DNA from: Methylobacterium sp. J-076 | GTDB taxonomy: Bacteria; Pseudomonadota; Alphaproteobacteria; Rhizobiales; Beijerinckiaceae | Assembly: GCF_022829405.1 (NCBI RefSeq) | Contig: NZ_JAKSXW010000035.1 | Span: forward strand, 1-36,929 | Length of the DNA: 36,929 nt | Reading direction: 5' to 3' | In this document: in pieces, positions 8,527-17,559 of the stretch | How the letters are laid out: every line of letters begins with the position of its first letter | Numbering within the stretch: position 1 is the first letter of the stretch | Program-made: the position numbers and the translations under genes | Notes under the pieces: model-generated | The model's database searches: none | Seen by the model: the letters and a program-made list of their open reading frames with translations, nothing else | Told to the model about the DNA's origin: nothing

Positions 8527-8691
8527 AGGGGCTCCTCCCGCGCCAGTTATGGACTGCGCGATGAGAACATGGGGCGGTTGTCGCGGGGGAATCCCGCACC
8601 GGGGTGGCGAAACCTCCGGCTGGCTCCTTATTGTGTCGTAAACGAGGCTCGCCCCCGAAGGCGCGCCGGGACGGACGAGGGAGGCAAGCCC

Positions 8692-10530
8692 GTGACGAGC
8701 CCGCAGCAAAGGCAGGCGGCGGAGAAAGCCGCGCCCAACCCATCCCCGACGAAGCAGGCGGACCAAGTCCCCGCCCTGCCGGATTTCGAGGCGATGTCGC
8801 GCAATGCCGGCCAGCTCGTGGAAGCGCTGGGCCGGAGCGCCGCGCGCTACATGAAGCCCGATGCCCCGGCCGGCCCCTCCGCGGAGGTGGGCGAGATGGT
8901 CCGCACCCTCGGCCGGGTCGCCGAATCGTGGCTGTCCGACCCGAACCGCACCCTCGAGGCGCAGACCCGGCTGTCGCAGGACTTCCTCTCGCTCTGGGGC
9001 TCGACCTACCAGAAGCTCCAGGGGCAGGAGGCGCTCCCCGTGGCGGCGCCCGAGCCCCGGGACAACCGGTTCGCCCACCCCGACTGGTCGGCCAACCCCT
9101 ATTTCGACTTCATCAAGCAGGGCTACCTCATCGCCACCCGCTGGGCGGAGGATCTGGTGGAGGATGCCGACGGCCTCGACGAGCACACGAAGCACAAGGC
9201 GCAGTTCTACCTGCGGCAGGTGACGAGCATGCTCTCGCCCTCGAACTTCCTGGCTACGAACCCGGAGCTGATCCGCCACACGCTGGCCGAGAACGGCGCC
9301 AACCTCGTCCGCGGCCTCAGGATGTACGAGGAGGATCTGGAGGCGGGCGGCGGGGCGCTCCGGGTGCGCCAGACCGACCCGACCGGCTTCGAGGTCGGCC
9401 GCAACATGGCGGTGACGCCGGGGGAGGTGGTGTTCCGCAACGAGCTGATCGAGCTCATCCAGTATGCGCCGACCACGGAGACGGTGTTCAAGCGCCCGCT
9501 CCTGATCGTGCCCCCGTGGATCAACAAGTTCTACATCCTCGACCTGAACCCCCAGAAGAGCCTCATCAAGTGGATGGTCGACCAGGGGCTGACCGTCTTC
9601 TGCATCTCGTGGGTGAACCCGGACGAGCGGCACGCCGAGAAGGACTTCGAGTCCTACATGAACGAGGGGATCGAGGCGGCCATCGACGCCGTGGGGGCGG
9701 CGACGGGGGAGAGCGAGGTGGCGGCGGCGGGCTACTGCGTCGGCGGCACGCTGCTGGCGGTGACGCTCGCCATGCAGGCGGCCACCGGCCGGCGGCGGAT
9801 CGGCAGCGCCACCCTGCTGACCACCCAGGTGGACTTCACCCATGCCGGCGACCTGAAGGTCTTCGCCGACGAGGAGCAGATCAAGGAGATCGAGGCGCGC
9901 ATGGGCGAGCGCGGCTACCTCGAAGGCGCGCGCATGGCCAACGCCTTCAACATGCTGCGGCCGAACGACCTGATCTGGCCCTACATCGTCAACAACTACA
10001 TCAAGGGCAAGACGCCGTCGGCCTTCGACCTGCTGTACTGGAATTCCGACGCCACCCGGATGCCGGCGGCGAACCATTCCTTCTACCTGCGCAACTGCTA
10101 CCTGGAGAACAACCTCGCCAAGGGGAAGATGGTGCTCGGCAACGTGCGCCTCGACCTGAAGAAGGTGAAGGTGCCGGTCTTCAACCTCGCGACCCGCGAG
10201 GACCACATCGCCCCCGCCCTCTCGGTGTTCAAGGGATCGAAGCGGTTCGGCGGGCCGGTGGACTACGTGCTGGCGGGCTCGGGCCACATCGCCGGGGTGG
10301 TGAACCCGCCGGCCAAGCCGAAATACGGCTACTGGACCGGCGGCCCGGTGAAGGGGAAGTTCGAGGAATGGCTCGGCGCCGCGGTCGAGTCTCCCGGCTC
10401 GTGGTGGCCCTACTGGCTGCGCTGGATGGAGGCGCAGGCCCCCGAGCGGGTCCCCGCCCGCGTCCCCGGCGGCGGCGCCCTGCCTTCCCTCGGCCCGGCG
10501 CCGGGCACCTACGTGAAGGTGCGCTCCTGA
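8692..10530 (+). CDS. phaC: Class I poly(3-hydroxyalkanoate) synthase
   Basis: Polymerises (R)-3-hydroxyacyl-CoA into PHA on the granule surface. The product is 612 aa, normal for class I. The lipase-like box is GYCVGG with catalytic Cys349; Asp504 (ATREDHIAP) and His532 (GSGHIAGVVNPP) complete the triad, with the usual 28-residue Asp-His spacing. The N-terminal domain has the class I signature FDFIKQGYLIATRWAEDLV, and PPWINKFYILDLNP is typical. The start is GTG at 8692, preceded by GAGGGAGGCAAGCCC; the ORF stays open upstream but without family similarity. No phaA, phaB or phasin gene is adjacent. The repeat at 10564-10739 follows the stop. Confidence 0.96.
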   Translation: MTSPQQRQAAEKAAPNPSPTKQADQVPALPDFEAMSRNAGQLVEALGRSAARYMKPDAPAGPSAEVGEMVRTLGRVAESWLSDPNRTLEAQTRLSQDFLSLWGSTYQKLQGQEALPVAAPEPRDNRFAHPDWSANPYFDFIKQGYLIATRWAEDLVEDADGLDEHTKHKAQFYLRQVTSMLSPSNFLATNPELIRHTLAENGANLVRGLRMYEEDLEAGGGALRVRQTDPTGFEVGRNMAVTPGEVVFRNELIELIQYAPTTETVFKRPLLIVPPWINKFYILDLNPQKSLIKWMVDQGLTVFCISWVNPDERHAEKDFESYMNEGIEAAIDAVGAATGESEVAAAGYCVGGTLLAVTLAMQAATGRRRIGSATLLTTQVDFTHAGDLKVFADEEQIKEIEARMGERGYLEGARMANAFNMLRPNDLIWPYIVNNYIKGKTPSAFDLLYWNSDATRMPAANHSFYLRNCYLENNLAKGKMVLGNVRLDLKKVKVPVFNLATREDHIAPALSVFKGSKRFGGPVDYVLAGSGHIAGVVNPPAKPKYGYWTGGPVKGKFEEWLGAAVESPGSWWPYWLRWMEAQAPERVPARVPGGGALPSLGPAPGTYVKVRS

Positions 10531-10563
10531 GGGGCGGCCGCCGCATCGCCGCGCGCGGCATCT

Positions 10564-10739
10564 CCCTCTCCCCGCCCGCACCTCGTCGTGTCGGCGGGAC
10601 GCGAGAGGCGAAGCCGGAGCGGCGGTGAGGGGGCGAGCCGGACGGGCCTCCTCGGGCAGCCCCCGCACCGCCGGCTGCCGCCTCGCTTCGCCCCCGGCAA
10701 GGGGGGCTCAGCCCTCTCCCCGCAGGCGGAGAGAGGGGG
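10564..10739. repeat. Intergenic mosaic repeat, copy A (inverted relative to 12831-13024)
   Basis: This 176-bp block starts with CCCTCTCCCCGC and ends CTCTCCCCGCAGGCGGAGAG. Its interior (CTCGTCGTGTCGGCGGGA, GTGAGGGGGCGAGCCGGA, GGCTGCCGCCTCG) matches the reverse complement of 12831-13024 in the same order, with substitutions and small indels. It fills most of the 313-bp gap between phaC and the FAH-family gene; no gene is seen in it. Confidence 0.75.
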
Positions 10740-10843
10740 ATGCGCGGGGCCTGCCGAGCCCCCCGCAGACCGGGAACACTCCCCCATCCGCCTCGGAGCC
10801 GCTATGGTGCGGGCCACGAACGGGGTCTTCGAGAGGTTGCACG

Positions 10844-11719
10844 ATGAAGCTGATCCGCCATGGCGCGCCCGGTGACGAGAAGCCCGGTCTGGTGGATGGG
10901 CAGGGGGGCTACCGCGACCTGTCGGGCCTCGTGAAGGACATCGCCGGGCCGGCGCTGTCGCCGGAATCCCTCGCCCGGCTCAAGCTGCTCGACCACGAGC
11001 GGCTGCCGCTGCTGCCGCCGGACACGCGGCTCGGCCCCTGCGTCGGCGGCACCCGCAACGTGGTGGCGATCGGCCTCAACTATGCCGACCACGCCGCGGA
11101 GACCGGCTCGCCGATCCCCTCCGAGCCGATCGTGTTCAACAAGGCGCCCTCCAGCCTGTGCGGGCCCAACGACACGGTGATCCTGCCCAAGGGCTCCTCC
11201 TGCACCGATTGGGAGGTGGAGCTGGCGGTGGTGATCGGCCGCCCGGCGAGCTACGTCCACGCCAACGAGGCCCTCGACTACGTGGCCGGCGCCTGCATCT
11301 GCAACGACGTCTCCGAGCGCGACTGGCAGATGAACCGCGGCCCCACCTGGACCAAGGGCAAGAGCGCCCCGACCTTCGGGCCGCTCGGCCCCTGGCTCGT
11401 CACCCTGGACGAGATCGCGGACCTCAAGAACCTCGCCATGAGCCTCGACGTGAGCGGCGAGCGCCGCCAGACCGGCTCGACGGCGACGATGATCTTCGAC
11501 GTGCCGCAGATCGTGGCCTACTGCTCGCACTTCATGCTGCTGGAGCCCGGCGACGTCATCACCACCGGCACGCCCCCCGGCGTCGGCCTGGGCATGAAGC
11601 CCCCGCGCTACCTCAGGGAGGGCGACGAGATGGTGCTGCGCATCCAGGGCCTCGGCGAGCAGCGGCAGAAGGTCGTGGCCTTCGACGCCTGGACCGCAAG
11701 GGCCGCGGCGGGGGCTTGA
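10844..11719 (+). CDS. Fumarylacetoacetate hydrolase (FAH) family protein
   Basis: A 291-aa metal-dependent hydrolase or lyase of the FAH superfamily. The acidic metal ligands are visible: E124 and E126 in [11 protein letters not shown], and D155 in [12 protein letters not shown]. Other hallmarks are [24 protein letters not shown] and the C-terminal [18 protein letters not shown]. Members act on 2-oxo acids such as acylpyruvates, 2-hydroxyhepta-2,4-dienedioate, ureidoglycolate or oxaloacetate; the substrate cannot be read from sequence. ATG 10844 follows GAGAGGTTGCACG. bioB starts 31 nt after its stop on the same strand, so the two are probably co-transcribed, although no pathway links them. 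Confidence 0.88.
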   Translation: MKLIRHGAPGDEKPGLVDGQGGYRDLSGLVKDIAGPALSPESLARLKLLDHERLPLLPPDTRLGPCVGGTRNVVAIGLNYADHAAETGSPIPSEPIVFNKAPSSLCGPNDTVILPKGSSCTDWEVELAVVIGRPASYVHANEALDYVAGACICNDVSERDWQMNRGPTWTKGKSAPTFGPLGPWLVTLDEIADLKNLAMSLDVSGERRQTGSTATMIFDVPQIVAYCSHFMLLEPGDVITTGTPPGVGLGMKPPRYLREGDEMVLRIQGLGEQRQKVVAFDAWTARAAAGA

Positions 11720-11750
11720 TTTTTTGCAGCCAAGGCTTGCAAGACACAGC

Positions 11751-12749
11751 ATGAACGATGCTGCCGTGACCCTCCGGGACGACATCCGCCACGATTGGAC
11801 CGTGGACGAGATCCGGGCGATCCATGACGGGCCGCTGATGGACCTCGTGTTCCGGGCGGCGACGATCCATCGCCGCTACAACGACCCCGCCGACATCCAG
11901 CGGGCCTCGCTCCTGTCGATCAAGACAGGCGGGTGCCCGGAGGATTGCGCCTACTGCCCCCAATCGGCCCACCACAAGGAGGCCGGGATGGGGCGGGAGC
12001 GCCTGATGGCCACCGAGACGGTGCTGGCCGAGGCCGCCGCCGCCAAGGCCGCGGGGGCCCACCGCTTCTGCATGGGCGCCGCATGGCGCCAGCCGAAGGA
12101 CGGGCCGGAATTCGACGCGGTGCTCACCATGGTCCGGGGTGTGCGCGCCATGGGCATGGAGGCCTGCGTGACCCTCGGGATGCTCTCGCCCTCGCAGGCG
12201 GACCGCCTCGCCGAGGCGGGGCTCACCGCCTACAACCACAACCTCGATACCGGGCCGGACTTCTACGGCGACATCATCTCCACCCGCACCTACGAGGACC
12301 GGCTCCGCACCCTGGAGAACGTCCGCGCGGCGGGGATCGGCGTCTGCTGCGGCGGCATCGTCGGCATGGGCGAGGAGACGACCGACCGGGCCGCCATGCT
12401 CCAGGTGCTCGCCACCCACGCCCCGCATCCGGAGAGCGTGCCGATCAACGCCCTCGTCGCCGTGCCGGGCACCCCGCTCGCCGACCGGCCGGCGGTGGAC
12501 CCGTTCGACCTCGTGCGGATGTGCGCCACGGCCCGCATCGTGATGCCCCGGGCGAGGGTGCGCCTCAGCGCCGGCCGCAAGGGCCTCACCCGCGAGGCGC
12601 AGACCCTGTGCTTCCTGGCCGGCGCCAACTCGATCTTCTACGGCGAGCGCCTGCTCACCACCGCCAACGCCGACGAGGATGCGGACGTGGCCCTGCTGGC
12701 CGACCTCGGCATCCGCGTCCCCGTCGAGACCCGCGCCGCGGCGGAGTAG
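11751..12749 (+). CDS. bioB: Biotin synthase
   Basis: Radical-SAM enzyme that inserts sulfur into dethiobiotin. The 332-aa protein has the cluster motif [13 protein letters not shown] (C62, C66, C69 bind the 4Fe-4S that cleaves SAM), then [19 protein letters not shown]-type and [10 protein letters not shown] segments that bind the auxiliary 2Fe-2S and substrate. I chose ATG 11751 ([11 protein letters not shown]); an in-frame TTG at 11724 would add nine residues with no better ribosome site. The Shine-Dalgarno is poor, so translation may depend on the FAH gene 31 nt upstream. No other bio genes are nearby and no BioR-type box was seen. Confidence 0.95.
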   Translation: MNDAAVTLRDDIRHDWTVDEIRAIHDGPLMDLVFRAATIHRRYNDPADIQRASLLSIKTGGCPEDCAYCPQSAHHKEAGMGRERLMATETVLAEAAAAKAAGAHRFCMGAAWRQPKDGPEFDAVLTMVRGVRAMGMEACVTLGMLSPSQADRLAEAGLTAYNHNLDTGPDFYGDIISTRTYEDRLRTLENVRAAGIGVCCGGIVGMGEETTDRAAMLQVLATHAPHPESVPINALVAVPGTPLADRPAVDPFDLVRMCATARIVMPRARVRLSAGRKGLTREAQTLCFLAGANSIFYGERLLTTANADEDADVALLADLGIRVPVETRAAAE

Positions 12750-12830
12750 GCCTCTCGCGCCCCTCCCCCGATCCCTGCGTCGTCATCCAATCCCGTCTTT
12801 AGCCTCGCAGAGACGGAAGGGGTGCGGCTT

Positions 12831-13024
12831 CCCCTCTCCCCGCAAGCGGGGAGAGGGACGCGACGACCCCGTCGTCGGCGCGTCGAGGCGGCAGCCGAAG
12901 GTGAGGGGGCTCCCCGAACGAGCCTCCTCCGGCTCGCCCCCTCACCCCGCTCCGGCGTCGCCTTCGCTCCCCGCCGACACGACGGGGTGTCGGCGGGCCT
13001 CTCCCCGCAAGCGGGGCGAGGGGG
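12831..13024. repeat. Intergenic mosaic repeat, copy B
   Basis: The block is bounded by two hairpins, CTCTCCCCGCAAGCGGGGAG at the left (~12834-12853) and CTCTCCCCGCAAGCGGGGCG at the right. The interior runs GAGGCGGCAGCCGAAGGTGA, GCTCGCCCCCTCACCCCGCT, CGCCGACACGACGGGGTG. It is the inverted, diverged partner of 10564-10739. It occupies most of the 349-bp gap between convergent bioB and the histidine kinase gene and may stop transcription in both directions. Confidence 0.75.
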
Positions 13025-13098
13025 CCAAGCGAAAACACCTTTCCGGCCAGCCTTCCAGGATCCCGGTGGGACGCGAGGGAAGGGCCGTGATCCGGCCC

Positions 13099-14505
13099 TC
13101 ACGCCGCCGGCAGGACGATGCGGAACTGCGTGCCGCCCGGGAATTCGTCGAGGCCGAGGGTGCCGCCGTTCATCTCCACCAGCTCGGCGGCGATCGGCAG
13201 GCCGAGGCCGGTGCCGCCGGCCCGCACCGAGCCCTGGAAGGGCGCGAACAGGTTCTGCCGCGCCCGGAGCGGCAGGCCGGGGCCGTTGTCGGCGACGAGG
13301 ATCGTCACCCGGCCCTCCGGCCCGGCCTCCGCGCTCACCCGCACCACCGCGTCGGCGGTGGCCGCGGCGTCGAGGGCCTGGACGGCGTTGCGCACGAGGT
13401 TGGCGAGCGCCCGGGACAATTGCTCCGAATCGGCCAGCACCGCGAGCCCCTGCGCCTGCGCCACCACCGCCACCGGCCGGGTGGCGAGGGCGGCCACGTC
13501 GGACAGGTCCGCGAAGAGCGGCGCCAGGGGCGTCGGGGCGAGCTGCGGCTCCGGCTCGATCGCCCGTCCGTAGGCCAGGGTGCCCTCGCAGAACCGGATC
13601 GCCCGGGCCAGCGTGCCCACGAGGAGCGGGGCGATGCGCTGCACCGTGGGGTCGGCGGTGGCCTCCAGGCGGTCGCCGAGGAGCTGCGCCCCGGTGAGCA
13701 GGTTGCGCAGCTCGTGGCTGATCTTGCTCACCGCGAGGCCGAGCTCGGCGAGGCGGCGCTTCTGGCGGAGCTGGTCGGCGAGGCCCCGCTGCATCTTGGC
13801 CAGGGCCTCCTCGGCCTGCCCGATCTCGTCGGTGCGGCCCGAGGAGGCGATGATCCGCCCGGCATCCTCCGGCGCGTCGGCGAAGGCGGTGATGTTGGTG
13901 GCGAGCCGGCTCATCGGGCGCACGATCAGCACCTGCAGCACCACGAAGACGAGCCCCGCCGCCACCGCCGCGATGATCAGCGAGGAGACGGCGAGGCGCA
14001 GGGCGTAGTCGATCATCGCCGTGCGCAGGGGTGCCTCGTCGAGGAGGATCTCCACCCGGCTGAACCCCGGCCTGCCCTGCCCCACCACGCGGATCGGCTC
14101 GCTCACCGGCGAGACCAGCGTCCGCCACGCCCCGCGCAGGGACGCCCAGGTGGAGACCGAGCCGAGGTCCACCGTGTCGGCGACCCGCTCGGGGATGGGC
14201 TCGATGGCGAGCAGGCGCTGCGCCCCGCCACCGCGCACGGCGATGGCCCGGGCGTTGACGCTGGCCAGCAGCCGGCTTTCGAGGTCCTCCGTGACGGGCT
14301 CGGCGGTCCGGCCGTCGAGGACCAGGGCGGCCACCTGCGCGGCGGCCAGCCGGTCGTCCATCCACTCAATGCGGTAATTGGCGACCGCGGGGACGAAGGT
14401 CAGGATCTCCGCCACCACCACGAAGGCGACGGTGACGAGGAACAGCCGTCCGGACAGCCCGAGGCGCCGCGGGCGCAGCGCGGCCCCGCCCCGCGCCGTG
14501 GCCAT
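13099..14505 (-). CDS. Membrane-bound sensor histidine kinase
   Basis: A two-component sensor of 468 aa. One membrane span is near the N-terminus (LFLVTVAFVVVAEILTFVPA, ~21-40); a periplasmic sensing region of ~150 residues follows, then a second span (LAVSSLIIAAVAAGLVFVVL), a HAMP linker (VRPMSRLATNITAFADAPED), the H-box SKISHELRNLL with phospho-acceptor H264, N-box NLVRNAVQAL, G1 DNGPGLP and G2 GTGLGLPIA. No response regulator is adjacent, so its partner is unknown. ATG 14505 is chosen because third-position GC rises sharply there; GTG 14550 or ATG 14607 would extend it. It lies downstream of the mnmA-pmtA-TVP38 genes on the same strand, after a 204-bp gap. Confidence 0.88.
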   Translation of the reverse strand: MATARGGAALRPRRLGLSGRLFLVTVAFVVVAEILTFVPAVANYRIEWMDDRLAAAQVAALVLDGRTAEPVTEDLESRLLASVNARAIAVRGGGAQRLLAIEPIPERVADTVDLGSVSTWASLRGAWRTLVSPVSEPIRVVGQGRPGFSRVEILLDEAPLRTAMIDYALRLAVSSLIIAAVAAGLVFVVLQVLIVRPMSRLATNITAFADAPEDAGRIIASSGRTDEIGQAEEALAKMQRGLADQLRQKRRLAELGLAVSKISHELRNLLTGAQLLGDRLEATADPTVQRIAPLLVGTLARAIRFCEGTLAYGRAIEPEPQLAPTPLAPLFADLSDVAALATRPVAVVAQAQGLAVLADSEQLSRALANLVRNAVQALDAAATADAVVRVSAEAGPEGRVTILVADNGPGLPLRARQNLFAPFQGSVRAGGTGLGLPIAAELVEMNGGTLGLDEFPGGTQFRIVLPAA

Positions 14506-14521
14506 CACGTCACGAGCCAAT

Positions 14522-14537
14522 CCGACAATGCTGTCGG
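14522..14537. promoter_or_regulatory. Small palindrome upstream of the histidine kinase start
   Basis: CCGACA-ATGC-TGTCGG, perfect 6-bp arms, 17 bp upstream of the chosen kinase ATG. It could be an operator or leader hairpin. If the longer kinase start is right, it is coding sequence instead. Confidence 0.3.
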
Positions 14538-14709
14538 TGTTTGAAGCCACCCTCGTCGCGCCCCCCACTCCAACCACTTCCGATTGAGCGCCCTGTCTTG
14601 AGCACATCGGGCGGTGGAGCAGCCCCCGTCGATAGCCCCGGCCGGCGCCAGCGTCGAGGGAGAGGATGGCCCGGCCCGTATGAATCCGTGCAGAACGAGG
14701 CCGCCCGGC

Positions 14710-15486
14710 CTAGCCCCGGGCGCGCAGCCGGCGGCTGAGGACGAGGCTGACGAGGCCGAACGCCCCGAGGAGGCCGAGGCCCAGGACCATCTTGCCCGTG
14801 ACGAAGGCGGAGGGCGACAGGGCGTCGTCGCAGGCGAGCCCGCCCCCGGCGCGGCAGGCGGCCCGGGCCGCCTCGTGGGCGGCGACCACGTCCTCGATCC
14901 CCGCCCCCGTGGTGGCGTAGACGAAGGCGCCGGGCAGGAGGCCGAGGAAGGTGGCGGCGACGAAGGTCCGCATCCTCACCCCGCAGGCGGCCGGGGCGAG
15001 GTTCGTCATCCAGAACGGGAACAGCGGCAGCACGCGGAAGGTGGCGATGTAGCCGAACGCGTCCCGCCGGAACGCGGCGGCGAGGCGCTCCAGCCGCGGG
15101 CCGCCGAACCGCTGCAGCAGGTCCCGGCCGGGGCCGCGGCCGATGGCGAAGACCAGCGCGCCCCCCGTCGTCGCGGCGCAGACCGCCAGCAGCGCCCCCG
15201 GCACGATGCCGAACAGGAAGCCGCAGATCATTGTGAGGATCAGCGTCGCCGGCACGGAGACGATCACCGCCCCGAGATAGACGAGGTAGGCCGCGACCAG
15301 GGCGCGGAGGGGGCCGGCCTCCACGAAGGCCTTCAGCCACGCCCGCGAGGCGAGCAGCCTGTCGAGGCTGAGCAGGTGTGCCGCGCCGGAGACGAGCACC
15401 GTCACCGAGAGGCCGACGAGGAGGACGAACGGCAGCCAGCGGCGGACCCGCCGCCAGCGGCTCTCCTGACCGCGCCCGGTGCTCAC
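14710..15486 (-). CDS. TVP38/TMEM64 (DedA-superfamily) membrane protein
   Basis: A 258-aa inner-membrane protein with several spans: residues ~18-38, ~63-85, ~90-115, a re-entrant region, ~165-190 and ~228-250. Family hallmarks are the GxxxG/GR-type loop GGALVFAIGRGPGRDLL and FRVLPLFPFWMTNLAPAACGV followed by FVAATFLGLLPGAFVYATTG. Members are linked to membrane lipid scrambling or transport, and the precise role here is unknown. It starts with GTG, overlapping the upstream methyltransferase stop by 4 nt (GTGA), so translation is probably coupled. The pairing with a phospholipid methyltransferase fits a role in membrane lipids. Confidence 0.85.
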   Translation of the reverse strand: MSTGRGQESRWRRVRRWLPFVLLVGLSVTVLVSGAAHLLSLDRLLASRAWLKAFVEAGPLRALVAAYLVYLGAVIVSVPATLILTMICGFLFGIVPGALLAVCAATTGGALVFAIGRGPGRDLLQRFGGPRLERLAAAFRRDAFGYIATFRVLPLFPFWMTNLAPAACGVRMRTFVAATFLGLLPGAFVYATTGAGIEDVVAAHEAARAACRAGGGLACDDALSPSAFVTGKMVLGLGLLGAFGLVSLVLSRRLRARG

Positions 15487-16136
15487 CCGGCCTTGCGCAT
15501 CCGCAGGATCTTGAAGAAGCCGCCGGGGAAGGTGGGCTTCAGCCCCAGCACCTCGACGCCGTTGCGCCGGGCCCAGGCCTCGATCCGCGCCGCCTTGAAG
15601 TCCGACGACCAGCCGATCTTGGTGCAGAGCGGCGCGACGATCTCCTCCACCCGGGCGAGGGGGCCGTCATCCTGCCCGAAATGGTTGGCCAGCACGATCC
15701 CGCCGCCGGGCCGCACGACCCGCAGGAATTCGGAGAGCGCCGCCTCCGGGTCGGGCACGAGGGTGATGAGGAACTGCGCCACCACCGCGTCGAAGCTCGC
15801 GTCGGCGTAGCCGAGGTGGCACACGTCCATCACCTGCAGGCCGCGCACGTGGGTGAAGCCCCGCCGCCGGACCTTGCCCCGGGCGCGCTTCAGCATGTCC
15901 TCGGACAGGTCGACGCCGCAGACGAAGCTGCCCGGCGGGTAGTAGCCGAGCGCGAGCCCGGTGCCGACGCCGGCCTCCAGGATCCGCGGCCCGTGGACCG
16001 AGGCCGCCTCCACCGCCGCCCGGGCGGCGGGCTCGGTGAGCTTGTCGTAGACCACGTCGTAGACGGGGGCCCAGCGGGCATAGGCCTTGCGCATCAGGGC
16101 CGTGCTCGGCCCGGCCACCTGCGGCTCGCTCAACAT
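15483..16136 (-). CDS. pmtA: Class I SAM methyltransferase, PmtA-like (phosphatidylethanolamine N-methyltransferase)
   Basis: A 217-aa soluble SAM-dependent methyltransferase. The N-terminal YARWAPVYDVVYDKLTEPAA resembles Rhodobacter-type PmtA, which methylates phosphatidylethanolamine toward phosphatidylcholine at the membrane surface. SAM motif I is ILEAGVGTGLALGYY, the acidic ribose contact lies in VCGVDLSEDML, and motif III is near VVRPGGGIVLANHF. ATG 16136 has CCGAGAGCC upstream. It begins 31 nt after mnmA and overlaps the TVP38 gene by 4 nt, so it sits in a likely three-gene operon. A ubiquinone- or tocopherol-type methyltransferase is the main alternative. Confidence 0.75.
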   Translation of the reverse strand: MLSEPQVAGPSTALMRKAYARWAPVYDVVYDKLTEPAARAAVEAASVHGPRILEAGVGTGLALGYYPPGSFVCGVDLSEDMLKRARGKVRRRGFTHVRGLQVMDVCHLGYADASFDAVVAQFLITLVPDPEAALSEFLRVVRPGGGIVLANHFGQDDGPLARVEEIVAPLCTKIGWSSDFKAARIEAWARRNGVEVLGLKPTFPGGFFKILRMRKAG

Positions 16137-16167
16137 GGCTCTCGGAGATTCCTGGGAGGGGTTGCGA

Positions 16168-17334
16168 TCAGGCCGCTTCCAACGGCCGGGCGGAGAACGC
16201 GTCGATCCGCCGGATCGTGCCGCCGCCGAGGACCCGCGCGCGGGGTCCGTCGTCGTCGTAGATCACGCAGGCCTGGCCGGGGGAGACGCCGTCCTCCGAT
16301 TCGGCCAGCACGATCTCCGCCCCGTCCGCATCGAGGGTCAGCAGGGCGGGCCGGGGCGGCCGGGTGGAGCGCACGCGCACCGCCACGGGCCGGTCGCGCA
16401 CGGCCTGCCGGGGGCCGTCACCCAGCCAGTTCAGCTCGGTGAGGCGGATCCGCCGGGTGGCGAGGGCCGCGCGGGGGCCGACGACCACCCGGGCGGTCTC
16501 GGCCTCCAGGCGCACGACGTAGAGCGGCTCGCGCCCCGACAGGCCGAGGCCCCGGCGCTGCCCCACCGTGTAGTGCAGGATGCCCTCGTGGTGGCCGAGG
16601 ATGCGGCCGGCGAGGTCCACGATCTCGCCGGGGCGGGCGGCGTCCGGGCGCAGGCGGGCGATCACGTCGCTGTAGCGGCCCTGCGGGACGAAGCAGATGT
16701 CCTGGCTGTCGGGCTTGTCGGAGATGGCGAGGCCGAGGTCCCGGGCCAGCGCCCGGGTCTCGTCCTTGCCCATCTCACCCAGGGGGAAGCGCAGGAAGGC
16801 GAGCTGCTCGGCCGTGGTCGCGTAGAGGAAGTAGCTCTGGTCCCGGGCCGGGTCCTTGGCCCGGTGCAGCGCCCGGCCGCCCTCCGGCAGGGGGCGGCTG
16901 GCGACGTAGTGGCCGGTGGCCAGGGCGTCGGCGCCGAGTTCCCGGGCGAGCCCGAGCAGGTCTCGGAACTTCACGGTGCGGTTGCACTCGACGCAGGGGA
17001 TCGGCGTCTCGCCCGCGAGGTAGCTCTCGGCGAACTTGTCGATCACCGCGTCGCGGAACCGGTCCTCGTAGTCGAGGACGTAATGGGGGATGCCGAGATG
17101 GTCCGCGGCGGCCCGGGCGTCGTCGATGTCCTGCCCCGCGCAGCAGGCGCCCCGGCGGTGGGTCGCCGCGCCGTGGTCGTAGAGCTGCAGGGTCACGCCC
17201 ACCACGTCGAAGCCCTGCCGCTTGAGCAGGCCGGCGACGACGCTGGAATCGACGCCGCCGGACATGGCGACGACGACGCGCGTCTCGTGGGGAGGGTTGG
17301 GAAGGTCCAGGGTGTTCATCGCAGACAGCGTCAT
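16168..17334 (-). CDS. mnmA: tRNA-specific 2-thiouridylase MnmA
   Basis: Adds sulfur to U34 of Lys, Glu and Gln tRNAs, using ATP and a persulfide relay. The 388-aa protein has the PP-loop MSGGVDSSV (~24-32), the N-terminal [12 protein letters not shown], the catalytic-cysteine region [28 protein letters not shown], the second catalytic cysteine in SQDICFVP, and the C-terminal [12 protein letters not shown] domain. The first ATG (17334) is used; the in-frame ATG at 17319 is equally possible because neither has a strong Shine-Dalgarno. A candidate promoter lies at 17373-17401. Confidence 0.96.
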   Translation of the reverse strand: MTLSAMNTLDLPNPPHETRVVVAMSGGVDSSVVAGLLKRQGFDVVGVTLQLYDHGAATHRRGACCAGQDIDDARAAADHLGIPHYVLDYEDRFRDAVIDKFAESYLAGETPIPCVECNRTVKFRDLLGLARELGADALATGHYVASRPLPEGGRALHRAKDPARDQSYFLYATTAEQLAFLRFPLGEMGKDETRALARDLGLAISDKPDSQDICFVPQGRYSDVIARLRPDAARPGEIVDLAGRILGHHEGILHYTVGQRRGLGLSGREPLYVVRLEAETARVVVGPRAALATRRIRLTELNWLGDGPRQAVRDRPVAVRVRSTRPPRPALLTLDADGAEIVLAESEDGVSPGQACVIYDDDGPRARVLGGGTIRRIDAFSARPLEAA

Positions 17335-17372
17335 GCGGCCGTGCGCCCAGGGGCACCGGTCTGCCGGGCCTG

Positions 17373-17401
17373 TCTATAGACGCTGCGGGCCCCGGTGAAA
17401 A
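17373..17401 (-). promoter_or_regulatory. Candidate sigma-70-type promoter for mnmA
   Basis: On the minus strand, TTTTCA (17401-17396) and TATAGA (17378-17373) are 17 bp apart. The -10 lies within the palindrome GTCTATAGAC (17372-17381). Each hexamer matches the consensus at about four of six positions. It starts 39 nt upstream of the mnmA ATG. The eye-found match is modest. Confidence 0.4.
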
Positions 17402-17519
17402 CCGCCACCCGGCAGTTCCTGCCGGCCGGACGGCAGCTTCCGCCCCGGCGGAGGGGCCGGCGCGGGGCGGCGTCCCCATTTTTTCGTTTCATCGCAACGC
17501 GTTGGCCTGAAGTCCCGGC

Positions 17520-17535
17520 TGGCTCGTCCCTTGCT
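17520..17535 (+). promoter_or_regulatory. Sigma-54 (RpoN) -24/-12 promoter before fliK
   Basis: TGGCTCG-TCCC-TTGCT matches TGGCACG-N4-TTGCW with one mismatch, and the invariant GG (17521-22) and GC (17533-34) are exactly 10 nt apart. Transcription would start near 17546, just before the AAGGAG ribosome site at 17548-17553. The FlbD-type activator encoded at 23904 is the natural partner. Confidence 0.72.
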
Positions 17536-17559
17536 CCCTGCCGGGCAAGGAGCACATGC

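Noticed and set aside
8604..10628. 674-codon frame overlapping phaC
   Set aside because: phaC in the other frame has a complete catalytic triad; this frame has shadow composition.
11724..11750. Imperfect palindrome TTGCA...TGCAA before bioB as a biotin regulator operator
   Set aside because: Arms are only 5 bp, and it does not resemble the BioR (TTATMKATAA-like) or BirA sites I know.
17395..17559. Upstream extension of fliK
   Set aside because: It spans the sigma-54 promoter, and the AAGGAG site supports ATG 17560.
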